Origin: Treponema sp.
Lineage (GTDB): Bacteria; Spirochaetota; Spirochaetia; Treponematales; Breznakiellaceae
Reading direction: 5' to 3'
Assembly (NCBI GenBank): GCA_009786615.1
Contig: WQRS01000096.1
Coordinates: 1-5,774 of the forward strand
DNA length: 5,774 bases
How positions within the stretch are numbered: position 1 is the stretch's first letter; each line of letters begins with the position of its first letter. Of this stretch, positions 1 through 5,774 are shown piece by piece. The position numbers and the translations under genes are program-made. The notes beneath the pieces were generated by a model, which saw only the letters and a list, made by a program, of their open reading frames with translations, was not told the origin of the DNA and did no database searches.

Positions 1-5
1 GTCAT
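1..5 (-). CDS. Start codon of the next downstream gene (partial, product unknown)
   Basis: An ATG at 5-3 follows the preceding stop by four bases, with GAAGG (18-14) eight bases upstream. Only the first codon and two bases of the second are visible. By the usual order in such clusters it should encode another neck or tail protein, but the sequence here cannot show this. Confidence 0.4.
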
Positions 6-9
6 AAAT

Positions 10-447
10 TCAACCTTCAAGTTTTTTCTCCGCTTCGTTTACCGCCCTTTGGAGCATTTCCTCTCCAACGGCGACAGCTTTTTGTTTGCCGCCCCACATC
101 TTCCAGCCGTCATCAATGAGGTTGCGCTGGCGGGCAAAAGAAAATACTTTGCCGGAGCGGGAAACAGCATGACCACGGTAAAGACCTTTCAGGTAATTAA
201 GACTTCCGGGTATTCCAATTCCCGCCCTTACAATATAGGCCGGTGTTTTTCCCTTTCTCCGGTGCAAGCCGATACTTTCCCTTGTCTTTCCGGTTTGGTC
301 ATCAAAGAGCTGGTTGAACCTGCGGTTTCTAAGGTAATCAGAAAATTCCCTTCCTACTTTTGCTACTGAACGGGCGGCAATATCCCTGATAAAAAATTCT
401 TCTATCGGCTTGAGGCTGATATTCCCTTTTACCTCAGAGTTAATCAT
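10..447 (-). CDS. Putative tail-completion / neck protein, HK97 gp10-like
   Basis: The 145-residue basic protein has an N-terminal helical region (about 12-40) rich in Arg and Lys. Then comes DDQTGKTRESI (about 49-59), resembling the TG.L..SI element of HK97 gp10-type proteins, and a probable beta segment TPAYIVRAGIG. It ends in a long charged helix, GEEMLQRAVNEAEKKLEG. HK97 gp10-family proteins sit at the head-tail interface or finish the tail tube, and they are usually encoded shortly after the gp6-like connector. Here the gene follows the connector directly, overlapping it by ATGA, with no separate head-closure gene between. The GRAVY-poor, basic composition and lack of signal peptide or membrane segment fit a structural virion protein. 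The family match is weak. It could instead be a divergent head-closure (stopper) or tail-terminator protein. That it is a real virion or neck gene is well supported by context; the exact role is not. Confidence 0.6.
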   Translation of the reverse strand: MINSEVKGNISLKPIEEFFIRDIAARSVAKVGREFSDYLRNRRFNQLFDDQTGKTRESIGLHRRKGKTPAYIVRAGIGIPGSLNYLKGLYRGHAVSRSGKVFSFARQRNLIDDGWKMWGGKQKAVAVGEEMLQRAVNEAEKKLEG

Positions 448-1013
448 ATCCGCCCTCCCCGATACGAGATAAAAATAGTTTTGCTTGAAATTGGCACATC
501 AATTTCATACTGCGCTGTAATTGCTCCGCTACTTGTAAATTGTTTTATGCCTATGCTGCCGCCTGAACCGGCAAAGCGCCTGAGATTGGCGGATATGGTT
601 TCGATTACCGCTTGCTGTAAATCATTGGGAACAGGATCATAACCCACGTTCCCCTCAAAAAGAACCACGTCATACCCGTTTGGAAATTGCCCATGATAAA
701 GGCGGATAATTCCCGCACTAATTTTGGTGCCATATTGATCGTCAAGCAGATTATTGTCACTGGGGAAAATGCGCCCTTCGTCAACGCAGATACGAACAAT
801 GTTGTTGACAGGATAACTTGGCAAAATCAATTCTCTGCCGCCGCGACCATCCATTTTTAAGGATACATCGCGGGCAGCAAGGAAACGCCCGGCGAACTTC
901 TCGGCCTGCGCTGATGCCGCTGAAAGGAGAAATTCAACTAATTCCTTACGGTCATCATCAAGGTTTAAGACCGCCTTGACTTGTTCCCATGTGACAAGAT
1001 CGCCGGTTGCCAT
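444..1013 (-). CDS. Head-tail connector protein (gp6-like family)
   Basis: Proteins of this family form a ring beneath the portal after packaging and begin the head-tail interface. The 189-residue product starts with the family's typical helical region, VTWEQVKAVLNLDDDRKELVEFLLSAASAQAEKFAGR (7-43). It then has a beta-rich middle, with ILPSYPVNNIVRI and the strand region around YDVVLFEGNVGYD. Next comes the conserved VPNDLQQAVIETISANLRR helix (from about 127), which resembles the family consensus of VP..L..Ai......R. It is longer than the minimal gp6 of HK97 (about 110 residues) and matches the longer, roughly 190-residue connectors found in many prophages. It starts two bases after the capsid stop with no clear ribosome binding site, so its translation probably depends on termination of capsid translation. 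Its stop overlaps the next gene by ATGA. Family assignment is by motif and position, with no structure search. Confidence 0.85.
   Translation of the reverse strand: MATGDLVTWEQVKAVLNLDDDRKELVEFLLSAASAQAEKFAGRFLAARDVSLKMDGRGGRELILPSYPVNNIVRICVDEGRIFPSDNNLLDDQYGTKISAGIIRLYHGQFPNGYDVVLFEGNVGYDPVPNDLQQAVIETISANLRRFAGSGGSIGIKQFTSSGAITAQYEIDVPISSKTIFISYRGGRI
454..458 (-). promoter_or_regulatory. Ribosome binding site of the gp10-like gene
   Basis: GGAGG lies six bases before the ATG at 447, inside the 3' end of the connector gene. It supports 447 as the start and shows that this gene can be initiated independently despite its ATGA overlap. Confidence 0.75.
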
Positions 1014-1015
1014 TT

Positions 1016-2200
1016 TTATGTACCGCTTGAAGATGAGGGCGGTGCCGCGCTTCCTCCCGGAAGGCGCAATACCTGAATTGCTTCATCAATCAACAGCCTG
1101 CCATCGGTGCGCTGCATTCCCCTGAAACCGATAAAGCCGTTTGCGGCATACAGTTCGTCAAGCCGCTGGATGGTAAAGCCGCGCCGGTCATGGATGCGGT
1201 AGCGCTTGAAGTCGCCCAGAGCAATCGGCTTTTCTCCGCCTGCTATGTCAGGCATGAAACTGGACAGCACAACGTTTCTGCCTAAGATAGTTCCAATGGG
1301 GCCGTTAGAAGCGGGAGTGTTGAACGGTCTATATAAAAACTGCCCGGCACCATCTTTAAGCAGCATGATTTCTACAAGCGTATTTGTGTTCATCATCCAG
1401 CTTGCGTTGATAAAGTACCCGGAGTTCAATGCCGCAAACAAAGCCAGCAAATCCGCATACTCTACTTTGGCACCTTTCGCCGGAACGGTTTTGCAATCCA
1501 GAAGGAAGCCGCGGGGTTTTTTATTACCATCGCCTTTGACATAGGCTTCTTCCATCGCCAAACCGTTGGAGTAGGCGAAAGCGTCTATAAGCCACGCCTC
1601 CAGATTGTAGGTGTTATCTTGCAGCAGCTCCTCGGAAACTCTGACTATGCGCCCAAGTTTATGCGCCTCCATAAGCTTCCTGGAGAATTCTGCTTCGCTT
1701 TCAATATACTTGCCGCCTTCTTCTATCCAGTTGGATTCACCGTGGTTGTCGGCAATGGGGATGTTGCGGTCAAGGGCGGACATCTGAACATCGGCAAGGT
1801 TCCGCATAACAAACTGCTCCCGCTCCCTTTCAAGGATGCGGTCTTCCCACTCCTGCGGGATAAGGTAGCCTCCTGTGTCCCCGCCTCCGGTAATACCGCT
1901 GGTCATTGCCCGCAAATGCGCCCTGTTGCCGGTACGCATATACGCAAGCACAGCCTCACGGTTTTCTTCCCGTTGAGCTTCGCCTGTAGCAGGCGTGGAT
2001 TCACCGCTCCGCGTTTCCGGCTCAATCCCTTCATGGGTGCGAATGATGGCTTTTTCGGTTTCAATCTGTCCTGCAAGGGCGCGTATCTCGGTTTCGATAG
2101 CCGCGACTTTACAGGCATCCGGGGATTGTTCGCCCTGCGCTCCACGAAGCTGTTTTACCAGTTCGTTAAAACGCTGCTGAAGCTGTCGTAATTTATCCAT
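1016..2200 (-). CDS. Major capsid protein with fused N-terminal delta (scaffold) domain (HK97 gp5-like, Phage_capsid family)
   Basis: This protein builds the icosahedral shell. The 394-residue precursor begins with a charged, heptad-like coiled-coil segment (about 3-55), the delta domain that acts as an internal scaffold, then a polar linker and a helix (about 76-98). The mature HK97 fold begins with GGGDTGGYLIPQEW (105-118). Further family landmarks are an E-loop region around 153-180 and SEELLQDNTYNLEAWLIDAF (189-208). These are followed by MEEAYVKGDGNKKPRGFL (216-233), matching the conserved GDG..xPxG signature. Cleavage by the upstream protease is expected near residues 97-104, giving a mature chain of roughly 290-298 residues, similar to HK97 (282). 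The exact site is inferred. The C-terminus ends in a low-complexity tail, GGSAAPPSSSSGT (382-394), beyond the usual end of the fold. The start at 2200 is fixed by AAGGAG six bases upstream. Confidence 0.96.
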   Translation of the reverse strand: MDKLRQLQQRFNELVKQLRGAQGEQSPDACKVAAIETEIRALAGQIETEKAIIRTHEGIEPETRSGESTPATGEAQREENREAVLAYMRTGNRAHLRAMTSGITGGGDTGGYLIPQEWEDRILEREREQFVMRNLADVQMSALDRNIPIADNHGESNWIEEGGKYIESEAEFSRKLMEAHKLGRIVRVSEELLQDNTYNLEAWLIDAFAYSNGLAMEEAYVKGDGNKKPRGFLLDCKTVPAKGAKVEYADLLALFAALNSGYFINASWMMNTNTLVEIMLLKDGAGQFLYRPFNTPASNGPIGTILGRNVVLSSFMPDIAGGEKPIALGDFKRYRIHDRRGFTIQRLDELYAANGFIGFRGMQRTDGRLLIDEAIQVLRLPGGSAAPPSSSSGT

Positions 2201-2206
2201 TCTGTT

Positions 2207-2212
2207 CTCCTT
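2207..2212 (-). promoter_or_regulatory. Strong ribosome binding site of the major capsid gene
   Basis: AAGGAG is placed six bases before the ATG at 2200. It is the closest match to the consensus in the window and precedes the gene whose product is needed in hundreds of copies per particle. Confidence 0.85.
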
Positions 2213-2227
2213 CTGTCATCCCGACAG
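2213..2227 (-). other. Short hairpin directly upstream of the capsid ribosome binding site
   Basis: CTGTC at 2213-2217 and GACAG at 2223-2227 form a perfect five-base-pair stem with a five-base loop. On the mRNA the stem ends exactly where AAGGAG begins, so it would leave the binding site unpaired. The stem is short and could be chance. Confidence 0.4.
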
Positions 2228-2243
2228 TAGTTAGATGTTATAA

Positions 2244-2280
2244 ATAGCCGCCATGCTGCCTCACGGCATGAGGCGGCTAT
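2244..2280 (-). other. Imperfect stem-loop between protease and capsid genes (possible partial terminator or mRNA processing/stability element)
   Basis: Nine bases at 2244-2252 pair perfectly with 2272-2280 (ATAGCCGCC / GGCGGCTAT). ATGC at 2253-2256 can pair with GCAT at 2266-2269, leaving a two-base bulge (2270-2271) and a nine-base loop. On the transcribed strand the stem is followed by TTTATAAC, which is too short a U-run for a confident intrinsic terminator. An alternative inner pairing, GCCTCA (2258-2263) with TGAGGC (2269-2274), competes with the outer stem. It lies just after the protease stop and 44 bases before the capsid start, so a role in setting relative expression is an inference. 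Confidence 0.6.
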
Positions 2281-2289
2281 GATAAACGC

Positions 2290-2943
2290 CTAAGCGCCTA
2301 TTTTCTGTTCCGGGAACTCATGAATGAGTTCATCAATTTTTCGTTTCGTTTCCTCCCGTTTCTGTTCCGCATCTTCAAACTCTTTGATAATGCTTTCGGC
2401 ATCGCGGAGAGAAACGCCCGTATCCTGATAGGCCGCGTAAGTAACCGGAGAAAAATCAACGATGCGGTTAAACTTCTTTATGACACGCTTGTATACGCGC
2501 TTGCCGTTTTCAACGCTCCGCTCCTCGGTATAGCCTTCGCGGCTCAAATAAAAGCCGAAAGACATTTTGTCAACAAGCCCGGCACGGATCGCCTCGATGC
2601 CGTCACGCCCCCATGAGGTTCCTCCGGCATCGGCCTCAATATGGACGCCGTAAGAATCTTCCCTTGCGGTCAAGGTGTTGTTTTTACGAGCGGCCATCGG
2701 CTTGGCGGCGTCATGGTTCCACAGCAGGACTTGCTCCGCCCGCAATAACGCATCGCGGGCCGCCCCTGCCTCAATAATTTCTACCCAGCGGAATGCCTCG
2801 TTTTCGTAAAGCACGGTTTCACGGTTATAAACAATCGCCGTGCCTTTCAGTCTGTACGATGGCGCTCCGTCCTCCGCCCTGATTTCTTCAATCATGCCCT
2901 GTCCGCATGGGACAGACCGGCGCAGCAATTCGTCTTTATTCAT
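2290..2943 (-). CDS. Prohead maturation protease (HK97 gp4-like, peptidase family S78)
   Basis: This serine protease is packaged inside the procapsid, where it removes the delta domain of the capsid protein and then itself, allowing shell expansion. With the start at 2943 it has 217 residues, a normal length for the family. The fold signature is present: YRLKGTAIVYN (30-40), the catalytic-His motif LLWNHD with His77, and the nucleophile motif KMSFGF with Ser128. A later IVDFSPVTYAAYQDTGVSLR (161-180) matches the family's closing strand. The C-terminal part after about 183 is charged and probably helical, rich in Glu and Lys. I chose the ATG at 2943 because GAGGAG lies six bases upstream (2955-2950). 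A longer frame from 3015 would add 24 residues and overlap the portal by 80 bases without support. Here the overlap with portal is 8 bases. It lies immediately before its substrate, the capsid gene. Confidence 0.94.
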   Translation of the reverse strand: MNKDELLRRSVPCGQGMIEEIRAEDGAPSYRLKGTAIVYNRETVLYENEAFRWVEIIEAGAARDALLRAEQVLLWNHDAAKPMAARKNNTLTAREDSYGVHIEADAGGTSWGRDGIEAIRAGLVDKMSFGFYLSREGYTEERSVENGKRVYKRVIKKFNRIVDFSPVTYAAYQDTGVSLRDAESIIKEFEDAEQKREETKRKIDELIHEFPEQKIGA

Positions 2944-4135
2944 GGCCTTCTCCTCTTTTCTGTTCAAGTTCTCCCTTTCCCGCAATGTAAACCGGAAAGC
3001 GGTAGGTTTTCCCAAGCCCGTTCGGCAATGGGTTCATATCTTCTTTTTCACGGATTTCATCCACATTAAAAAAGCCGTGCATCAAGCCGATTGAATACGC
3101 CTCATAGCGGGCTTTGGTGTTCCCGCGCATAAGGCTGTCTATTTCAAACTTTACATACAGGCGGCTTCTTTCTTCCTCGGTAAATATCTTGGCGTTTAAC
3201 GCCTGCTCCCATCGGATAGCCCACGGGCGGAAAAGGTACACTATCGCCTCGATGCCCTGCTCCTCGATATTGGAAAATGTCGCTTTCTCAAGGTCGCCTA
3301 TGAGGTGCGGCGGTACGCCGTGGATCCTTGCCATTTCAGTAGCCGTAAATTTTCGGCTTTCAATGAATTGAATATCCTCAAGCGGCATACCAAGTTTGCT
3401 GTATTTCATCCCCTCCTCAAGGATTATCACGCCGTGGGATTTTTGAAGGCCCTGATATTTTTCAGCCATAGAACTTTTCAGGCGATAATAAGCATCGTCC
3501 GACATTTTCTGCGGATGCTCCATAAACCCGCCGATATTTGTCCCCTGCCCGAAGAACCTTGCCCCGAATTCCTCTATGGCCATGCCAAGTCCGAAATTCT
3601 GCCGGAAAACCTGCACCGGCGAAAAAGAATTGATGCCGTCAAAGCCGATGCCGGGTACGTGCAGTATTTTCCACGCGGGAAGGACTGTATTTGAGTCCGC
3701 AAAACGGTATTTTATCGGCCCGTCTTTTTCCTCGCGGAACGGAAAGCAGACTCCGGGCGGGATAGGCCAGATTTCGGCGACATTGCCCTTGCGGTCAAAA
3801 ACAAGCTCGGCAAAAGCGGCACCCCGATTGGATATTTGAGCCTGCATCGCCTCAACGAAGGAAAACGCCGTCATGTCGGAATTGGGCTGGTCGTGCAAAA
3901 GGCGCGATGCAGGGTGATCTTTCTTGCGGTATTTCCCGTTGGCGGTTTTTTCGTAAATATGAATGGGGAGGGACGCCAATGTAGTCGCTATCAGGCGGAC
4001 GCAGGCGAAATGCGCGGAAAGGCTCACGGCGTTTTTTTCGGATACAGCGGGGCCAGCAAAAGAACTGCCCCCGAAAAACCCGCCGGAAGTGACCGGAATG
4101 GGCGCTGTCGCTTTGCGTTGCCACGGCCATCTCAT
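2936..4135 (-). CDS. Phage portal protein (HK97 gp3-like, Phage_portal family)
   Basis: The portal forms the dodecameric ring at the special capsid vertex, through which DNA enters and leaves and on which terminase and later the neck proteins dock. Its 399 residues are close to the usual length of the HK97-type family. Recognisable family features are the early helix with SAHFACVRLIATTLASLPIH (about 40-59), the central region with an FGARFFGQG stretch, and the strongly conserved ARIHGVPPHLIGD at 269-281, followed by ATFSNIEEQ (285-293) and the tunnel-helix region with a basic RPWAIRWEQ motif. The start at 4135 overlaps the terminase stop by four bases (ATGA). Upstream there is only a G-run (4146-4151), not a good ribosome binding site, so translation is probably coupled to terminase. 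Its C-terminal codons contain the ribosome binding site of the next gene. No truncation or frameshift is seen. Confidence 0.96.
   Translation of the reverse strand: MRWPWQRKATAPIPVTSGGFFGGSSFAGPAVSEKNAVSLSAHFACVRLIATTLASLPIHIYEKTANGKYRKKDHPASRLLHDQPNSDMTAFSFVEAMQAQISNRGAAFAELVFDRKGNVAEIWPIPPGVCFPFREEKDGPIKYRFADSNTVLPAWKILHVPGIGFDGINSFSPVQVFRQNFGLGMAIEEFGARFFGQGTNIGGFMEHPQKMSDDAYYRLKSSMAEKYQGLQKSHGVIILEEGMKYSKLGMPLEDIQFIESRKFTATEMARIHGVPPHLIGDLEKATFSNIEEQGIEAIVYLFRPWAIRWEQALNAKIFTEEERSRLYVKFEIDSLMRGNTKARYEAYSIGLMHGFFNVDEIREKEDMNPLPNGLGKTYRFPVYIAGKGELEQKRGEGHE
2950..2955 (-). promoter_or_regulatory. Ribosome binding site of the protease gene
   Basis: GAGGAG sits six bases before the ATG at 2943, inside the last codons of the portal gene. 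It settles the start choice in favour of 2943 over the longer in-frame ATG at 3015. Confidence 0.8.
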
Positions 4136-5766
4136 ACCGACAGCACCCCCCGGTCTTCGTAAACACTTTTCGCGGCGGACATTTGAAGGCTCGCCCGTCC
4201 AAGCGACATGATATTCGCGACCACGCCGTCAATTCGCTTGCCGGTACTGCCACGACGGGGCTTCATGGGCATAACGTTCCCCTGACGGTCAGATTTCATT
4301 TCGATACATGACATCATCCAGCGCATTACGGGGTTATTGCCGTGCGCCATCTCTTGTGACAGTACGCGTTTTTCAAAGCTGTCACACATCGGGGACATCA
4401 TCCGGTATCCTTGCTGTATTGGCAGCATATTGATTCCGGCAGTGGTAAGGTGGTTTACAATTTCCTGCGCGTGGAACGGGTCAAAGCAGAATTCTCTTAT
4501 CTCATACGTTGCCGCCATGTTCAAAATGTCCTGTTCAATCCAGTCATAATCAATCACGTTTCCGGGCGTTGCGATAATAAACCCTTCATCAATCCATGCG
4601 CGGTACGGAACTTTATCAATGTCCTCTTTTTCCTGAATTAATTCTTCCGGAATGTAAAAGCGATAAATGTGCTTGTACGGCTCCCTCTCATTCTGCGGGG
4701 GAAAGGAAAGGCTTAACGCACTTATGTCCTGCGTTGACGACAAGTCCATTCCGCCGTAGCATGGTCGACCTGAAAGTTCACTCTCGGTATATTTTTGCTT
4801 GCCGCATTTTTCCCAATCGGCAAATGAAATCCATCCCATTACATTCTTGCACCAGATGTTAAGCCGCTTTGTTTTTACATTCATGATTTTTGTGGTGCTG
4901 CTTGCGGCAAGGTTTATTTGCTCTGTAAGGCGGGCTTCGTCAACCGATACACCAAGGTTAGGATTTGCCTTTACCCATACCTTCGGATTTTTCCAGTCGT
5001 CATTTTCATCAAGCGTGTAGATAATGCCGAAGTAATTGTCAACAGGCGGTATGCTTCCTTCCAGCATTTTTTTTAGGTGCTCATGTTCCTCAAAACACGG
5101 CCCTATATAGTTTGTCCCCGCTGTTGTAATAATTACAATAAGCGGCTGTTTACGCGCCCCCATGCCGCTTTCAATTACATCAATCAGTCCGGCATCAGGG
5201 TGGGCGTGGTATTCGTCAATCACCGCAAAAGACGGATTTAAACCGTCCTCGGTTTTACTGTCACGCCCCAGCGGGCGCATAATAGCGGCGGTTTTAGGAA
5301 CGACAATATGCTTTTTGGTTTTGTAAGTCTGCGCAAGTTCTTTGAGTGTTGCATTGCGCCGGATTTGCCGCTCCGCTTCCTCCCATGTGATAGCCGCCTG
5401 CTGCTGTTTTGTCGCCGCGAAATAAATTTCAGGGCCTACTTCACGCGGGCTGTCGGCAAAAAAGTGGTAATTCGCCAGAGCCGCAGCAAGGCTTGACTTG
5501 CCGTTCTTCCGTGCCACTTCGATATAGGCGCGGGTAAAACGCCTGAAGCCGTCCTTGTTGCGCCAGCCTTCCATCTGCCAGATAAGGAACTGCTGCCACG
5601 GCTGGAGTTTGAGCTTAATGTCAGGGTGCAAAGCGCGGTTTGCGAATTCGCCTTTGGTGTGCTCAAGGAGATGTATGAAATCTATCGCCCGTTTTGCCGC
5701 ACTTGCGTCAAAGCGGTACGGGAAATCTTTTTTCCCCACGCGCTTCAAATCAGACACATGGCGCAT
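4132..5766 (-). CDS. Phage terminase large subunit (Terminase_1 / HK97-like type), probably 5'-incomplete
   Basis: This is the motor of DNA packaging: an ATPase that docks on the portal and drives DNA into the procapsid, plus a nuclease that cuts the concatemer. The 544 visible residues show both domains. The ATPase has an adenine-site-like LQPWQQF at 54-60, a Walker A variant ARKNGKSS at 85-92, Walker B FAVIDE at 180-185 with catalytic Glu185, and a coupling motif TTAG at 214-217. The RNase H-like nuclease has GGMDLSSTQD at 338-347 (Asp341, Asp347), FCFDPF with Asp429, and a C-terminal IDGVVA with Asp513, the expected spread of metal-binding acids. The stop overlaps the portal start as ATGA. 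The ATG at 5766 is the first in the window, but the frame stays open to the edge (codons GCA GTC precede it) and the visible 8 bases show no ribosome binding site. The true start may therefore lie outside. Family assignment is secure; the N-terminus is not. Confidence 0.96.
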   Translation of the reverse strand: MRHVSDLKRVGKKDFPYRFDASAAKRAIDFIHLLEHTKGEFANRALHPDIKLKLQPWQQFLIWQMEGWRNKDGFRRFTRAYIEVARKNGKSSLAAALANYHFFADSPREVGPEIYFAATKQQQAAITWEEAERQIRRNATLKELAQTYKTKKHIVVPKTAAIMRPLGRDSKTEDGLNPSFAVIDEYHAHPDAGLIDVIESGMGARKQPLIVIITTAGTNYIGPCFEEHEHLKKMLEGSIPPVDNYFGIIYTLDENDDWKNPKVWVKANPNLGVSVDEARLTEQINLAASSTTKIMNVKTKRLNIWCKNVMGWISFADWEKCGKQKYTESELSGRPCYGGMDLSSTQDISALSLSFPPQNEREPYKHIYRFYIPEELIQEKEDIDKVPYRAWIDEGFIIATPGNVIDYDWIEQDILNMAATYEIREFCFDPFHAQEIVNHLTTAGINMLPIQQGYRMMSPMCDSFEKRVLSQEMAHGNNPVMRWMMSCIEMKSDRQGNVMPMKPRRGSTGKRIDGVVANIMSLGRASLQMSAAKSVYEDRGVLSV

Positions 5767-5774
5767 GACTGCAA

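Noticed and set aside
1619..2191. Long open frame on the plus strand (190 codons) opposite the capsid gene
   Set aside because: It lies wholly antisense to a confidently identified capsid gene, has no recognisable domain, and matches the usual mirror frames of GC-balanced coding DNA. The other plus-strand frames, such as 3305-3694 and 3836-4162, fail for the same reason.
2234..2260. Possible promoter for the capsid gene with TATAAC as a -10 box
   Set aside because: There is no recognisable -35 hexamer at 16-18 bases upstream, and the -10-like bases directly follow a stem-loop. One six-base match in an AT-rich stretch is not enough.
2238..2280. Strong intrinsic terminator after the protease gene
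   Set aside because: The stem is followed by TTTATAAC rather than a run of six or more T, and the genes downstream belong to the same structural cluster. I kept it only as a stem-loop of uncertain role.
2944..3015. Longer N-terminus for the protease, starting at the in-frame ATG at 3015
   Set aside because: It would overlap the portal gene by 80 bases and add a basic segment not expected in this family. A strong GAGGAG site stands six bases before the ATG at 2943.
3852..4253. Minus-strand frame of 133 codons spanning the terminase-portal junction
   Set aside because: It is out of frame with both terminase and portal, which are both intact here. Its translation is low-complexity and Arg/Pro-rich, with no family resemblance.
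1..5774. Novel defence, anti-defence or cargo system
   Set aside because: The window is almost fully occupied by standard packaging and head genes. No extra gene fits in the single 89-base gap, so there is nothing in the sequence to support such a claim.

Overview
This window is one continuous stretch of a tailed-phage (Caudoviricetes, HK97-type) packaging and head gene cluster. Every recognised gene is on the minus strand, so transcription runs from position 5774 towards 1. In reading order it encodes the terminase large subunit (4132-5766, probably continuing past the window edge), portal protein (2936-4135), prohead maturation protease (2290-2943), major capsid protein with a fused scaffolding delta domain (1016-2200), a gp6-like head-tail connector (444-1013), and a small protein that looks like an HK97 gp10-type tail-completion protein (10-447). 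The start codon of a further gene appears to sit at 5-3.

The genes are packed as one transcription unit. Terminase and portal overlap by ATGA, portal and protease overlap by 8 bases, capsid and connector are 2 bases apart, and connector and the gp10-like gene overlap by ATGA. The only real gap is the 89 bases between protease and capsid (2201-2289). It holds two inverted repeats and the best ribosome binding site in the window, a sensible place to adjust capsid expression relative to its neighbours.

Together the proteins form a standard DNA-packaging and procapsid-maturation set. The portal nucleates the shell. The capsid protein assembles through its N-terminal delta domain, which the protease removes. 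The terminase pumps and cuts DNA through the portal, and the connector and gp10-like proteins prepare the neck for tail attachment. No separate scaffold gene is present, as expected when the delta domain is fused to the capsid.

The host cannot be named from this sequence. Shine-Dalgarno sites and the phage genes point to a bacterium with middling base composition. Whether the DNA is an integrated prophage or a free phage genome cannot be decided, because no integrase, attachment site or host gene is visible. There are no RNA genes, insertion sequences, CRISPR arrays or cargo genes. I found no evidence of a new biological system. The points worth a second look are the capsid leader, the probable N-terminal cut-off of the terminase, and the apparent lack of a separate head-closure gene.
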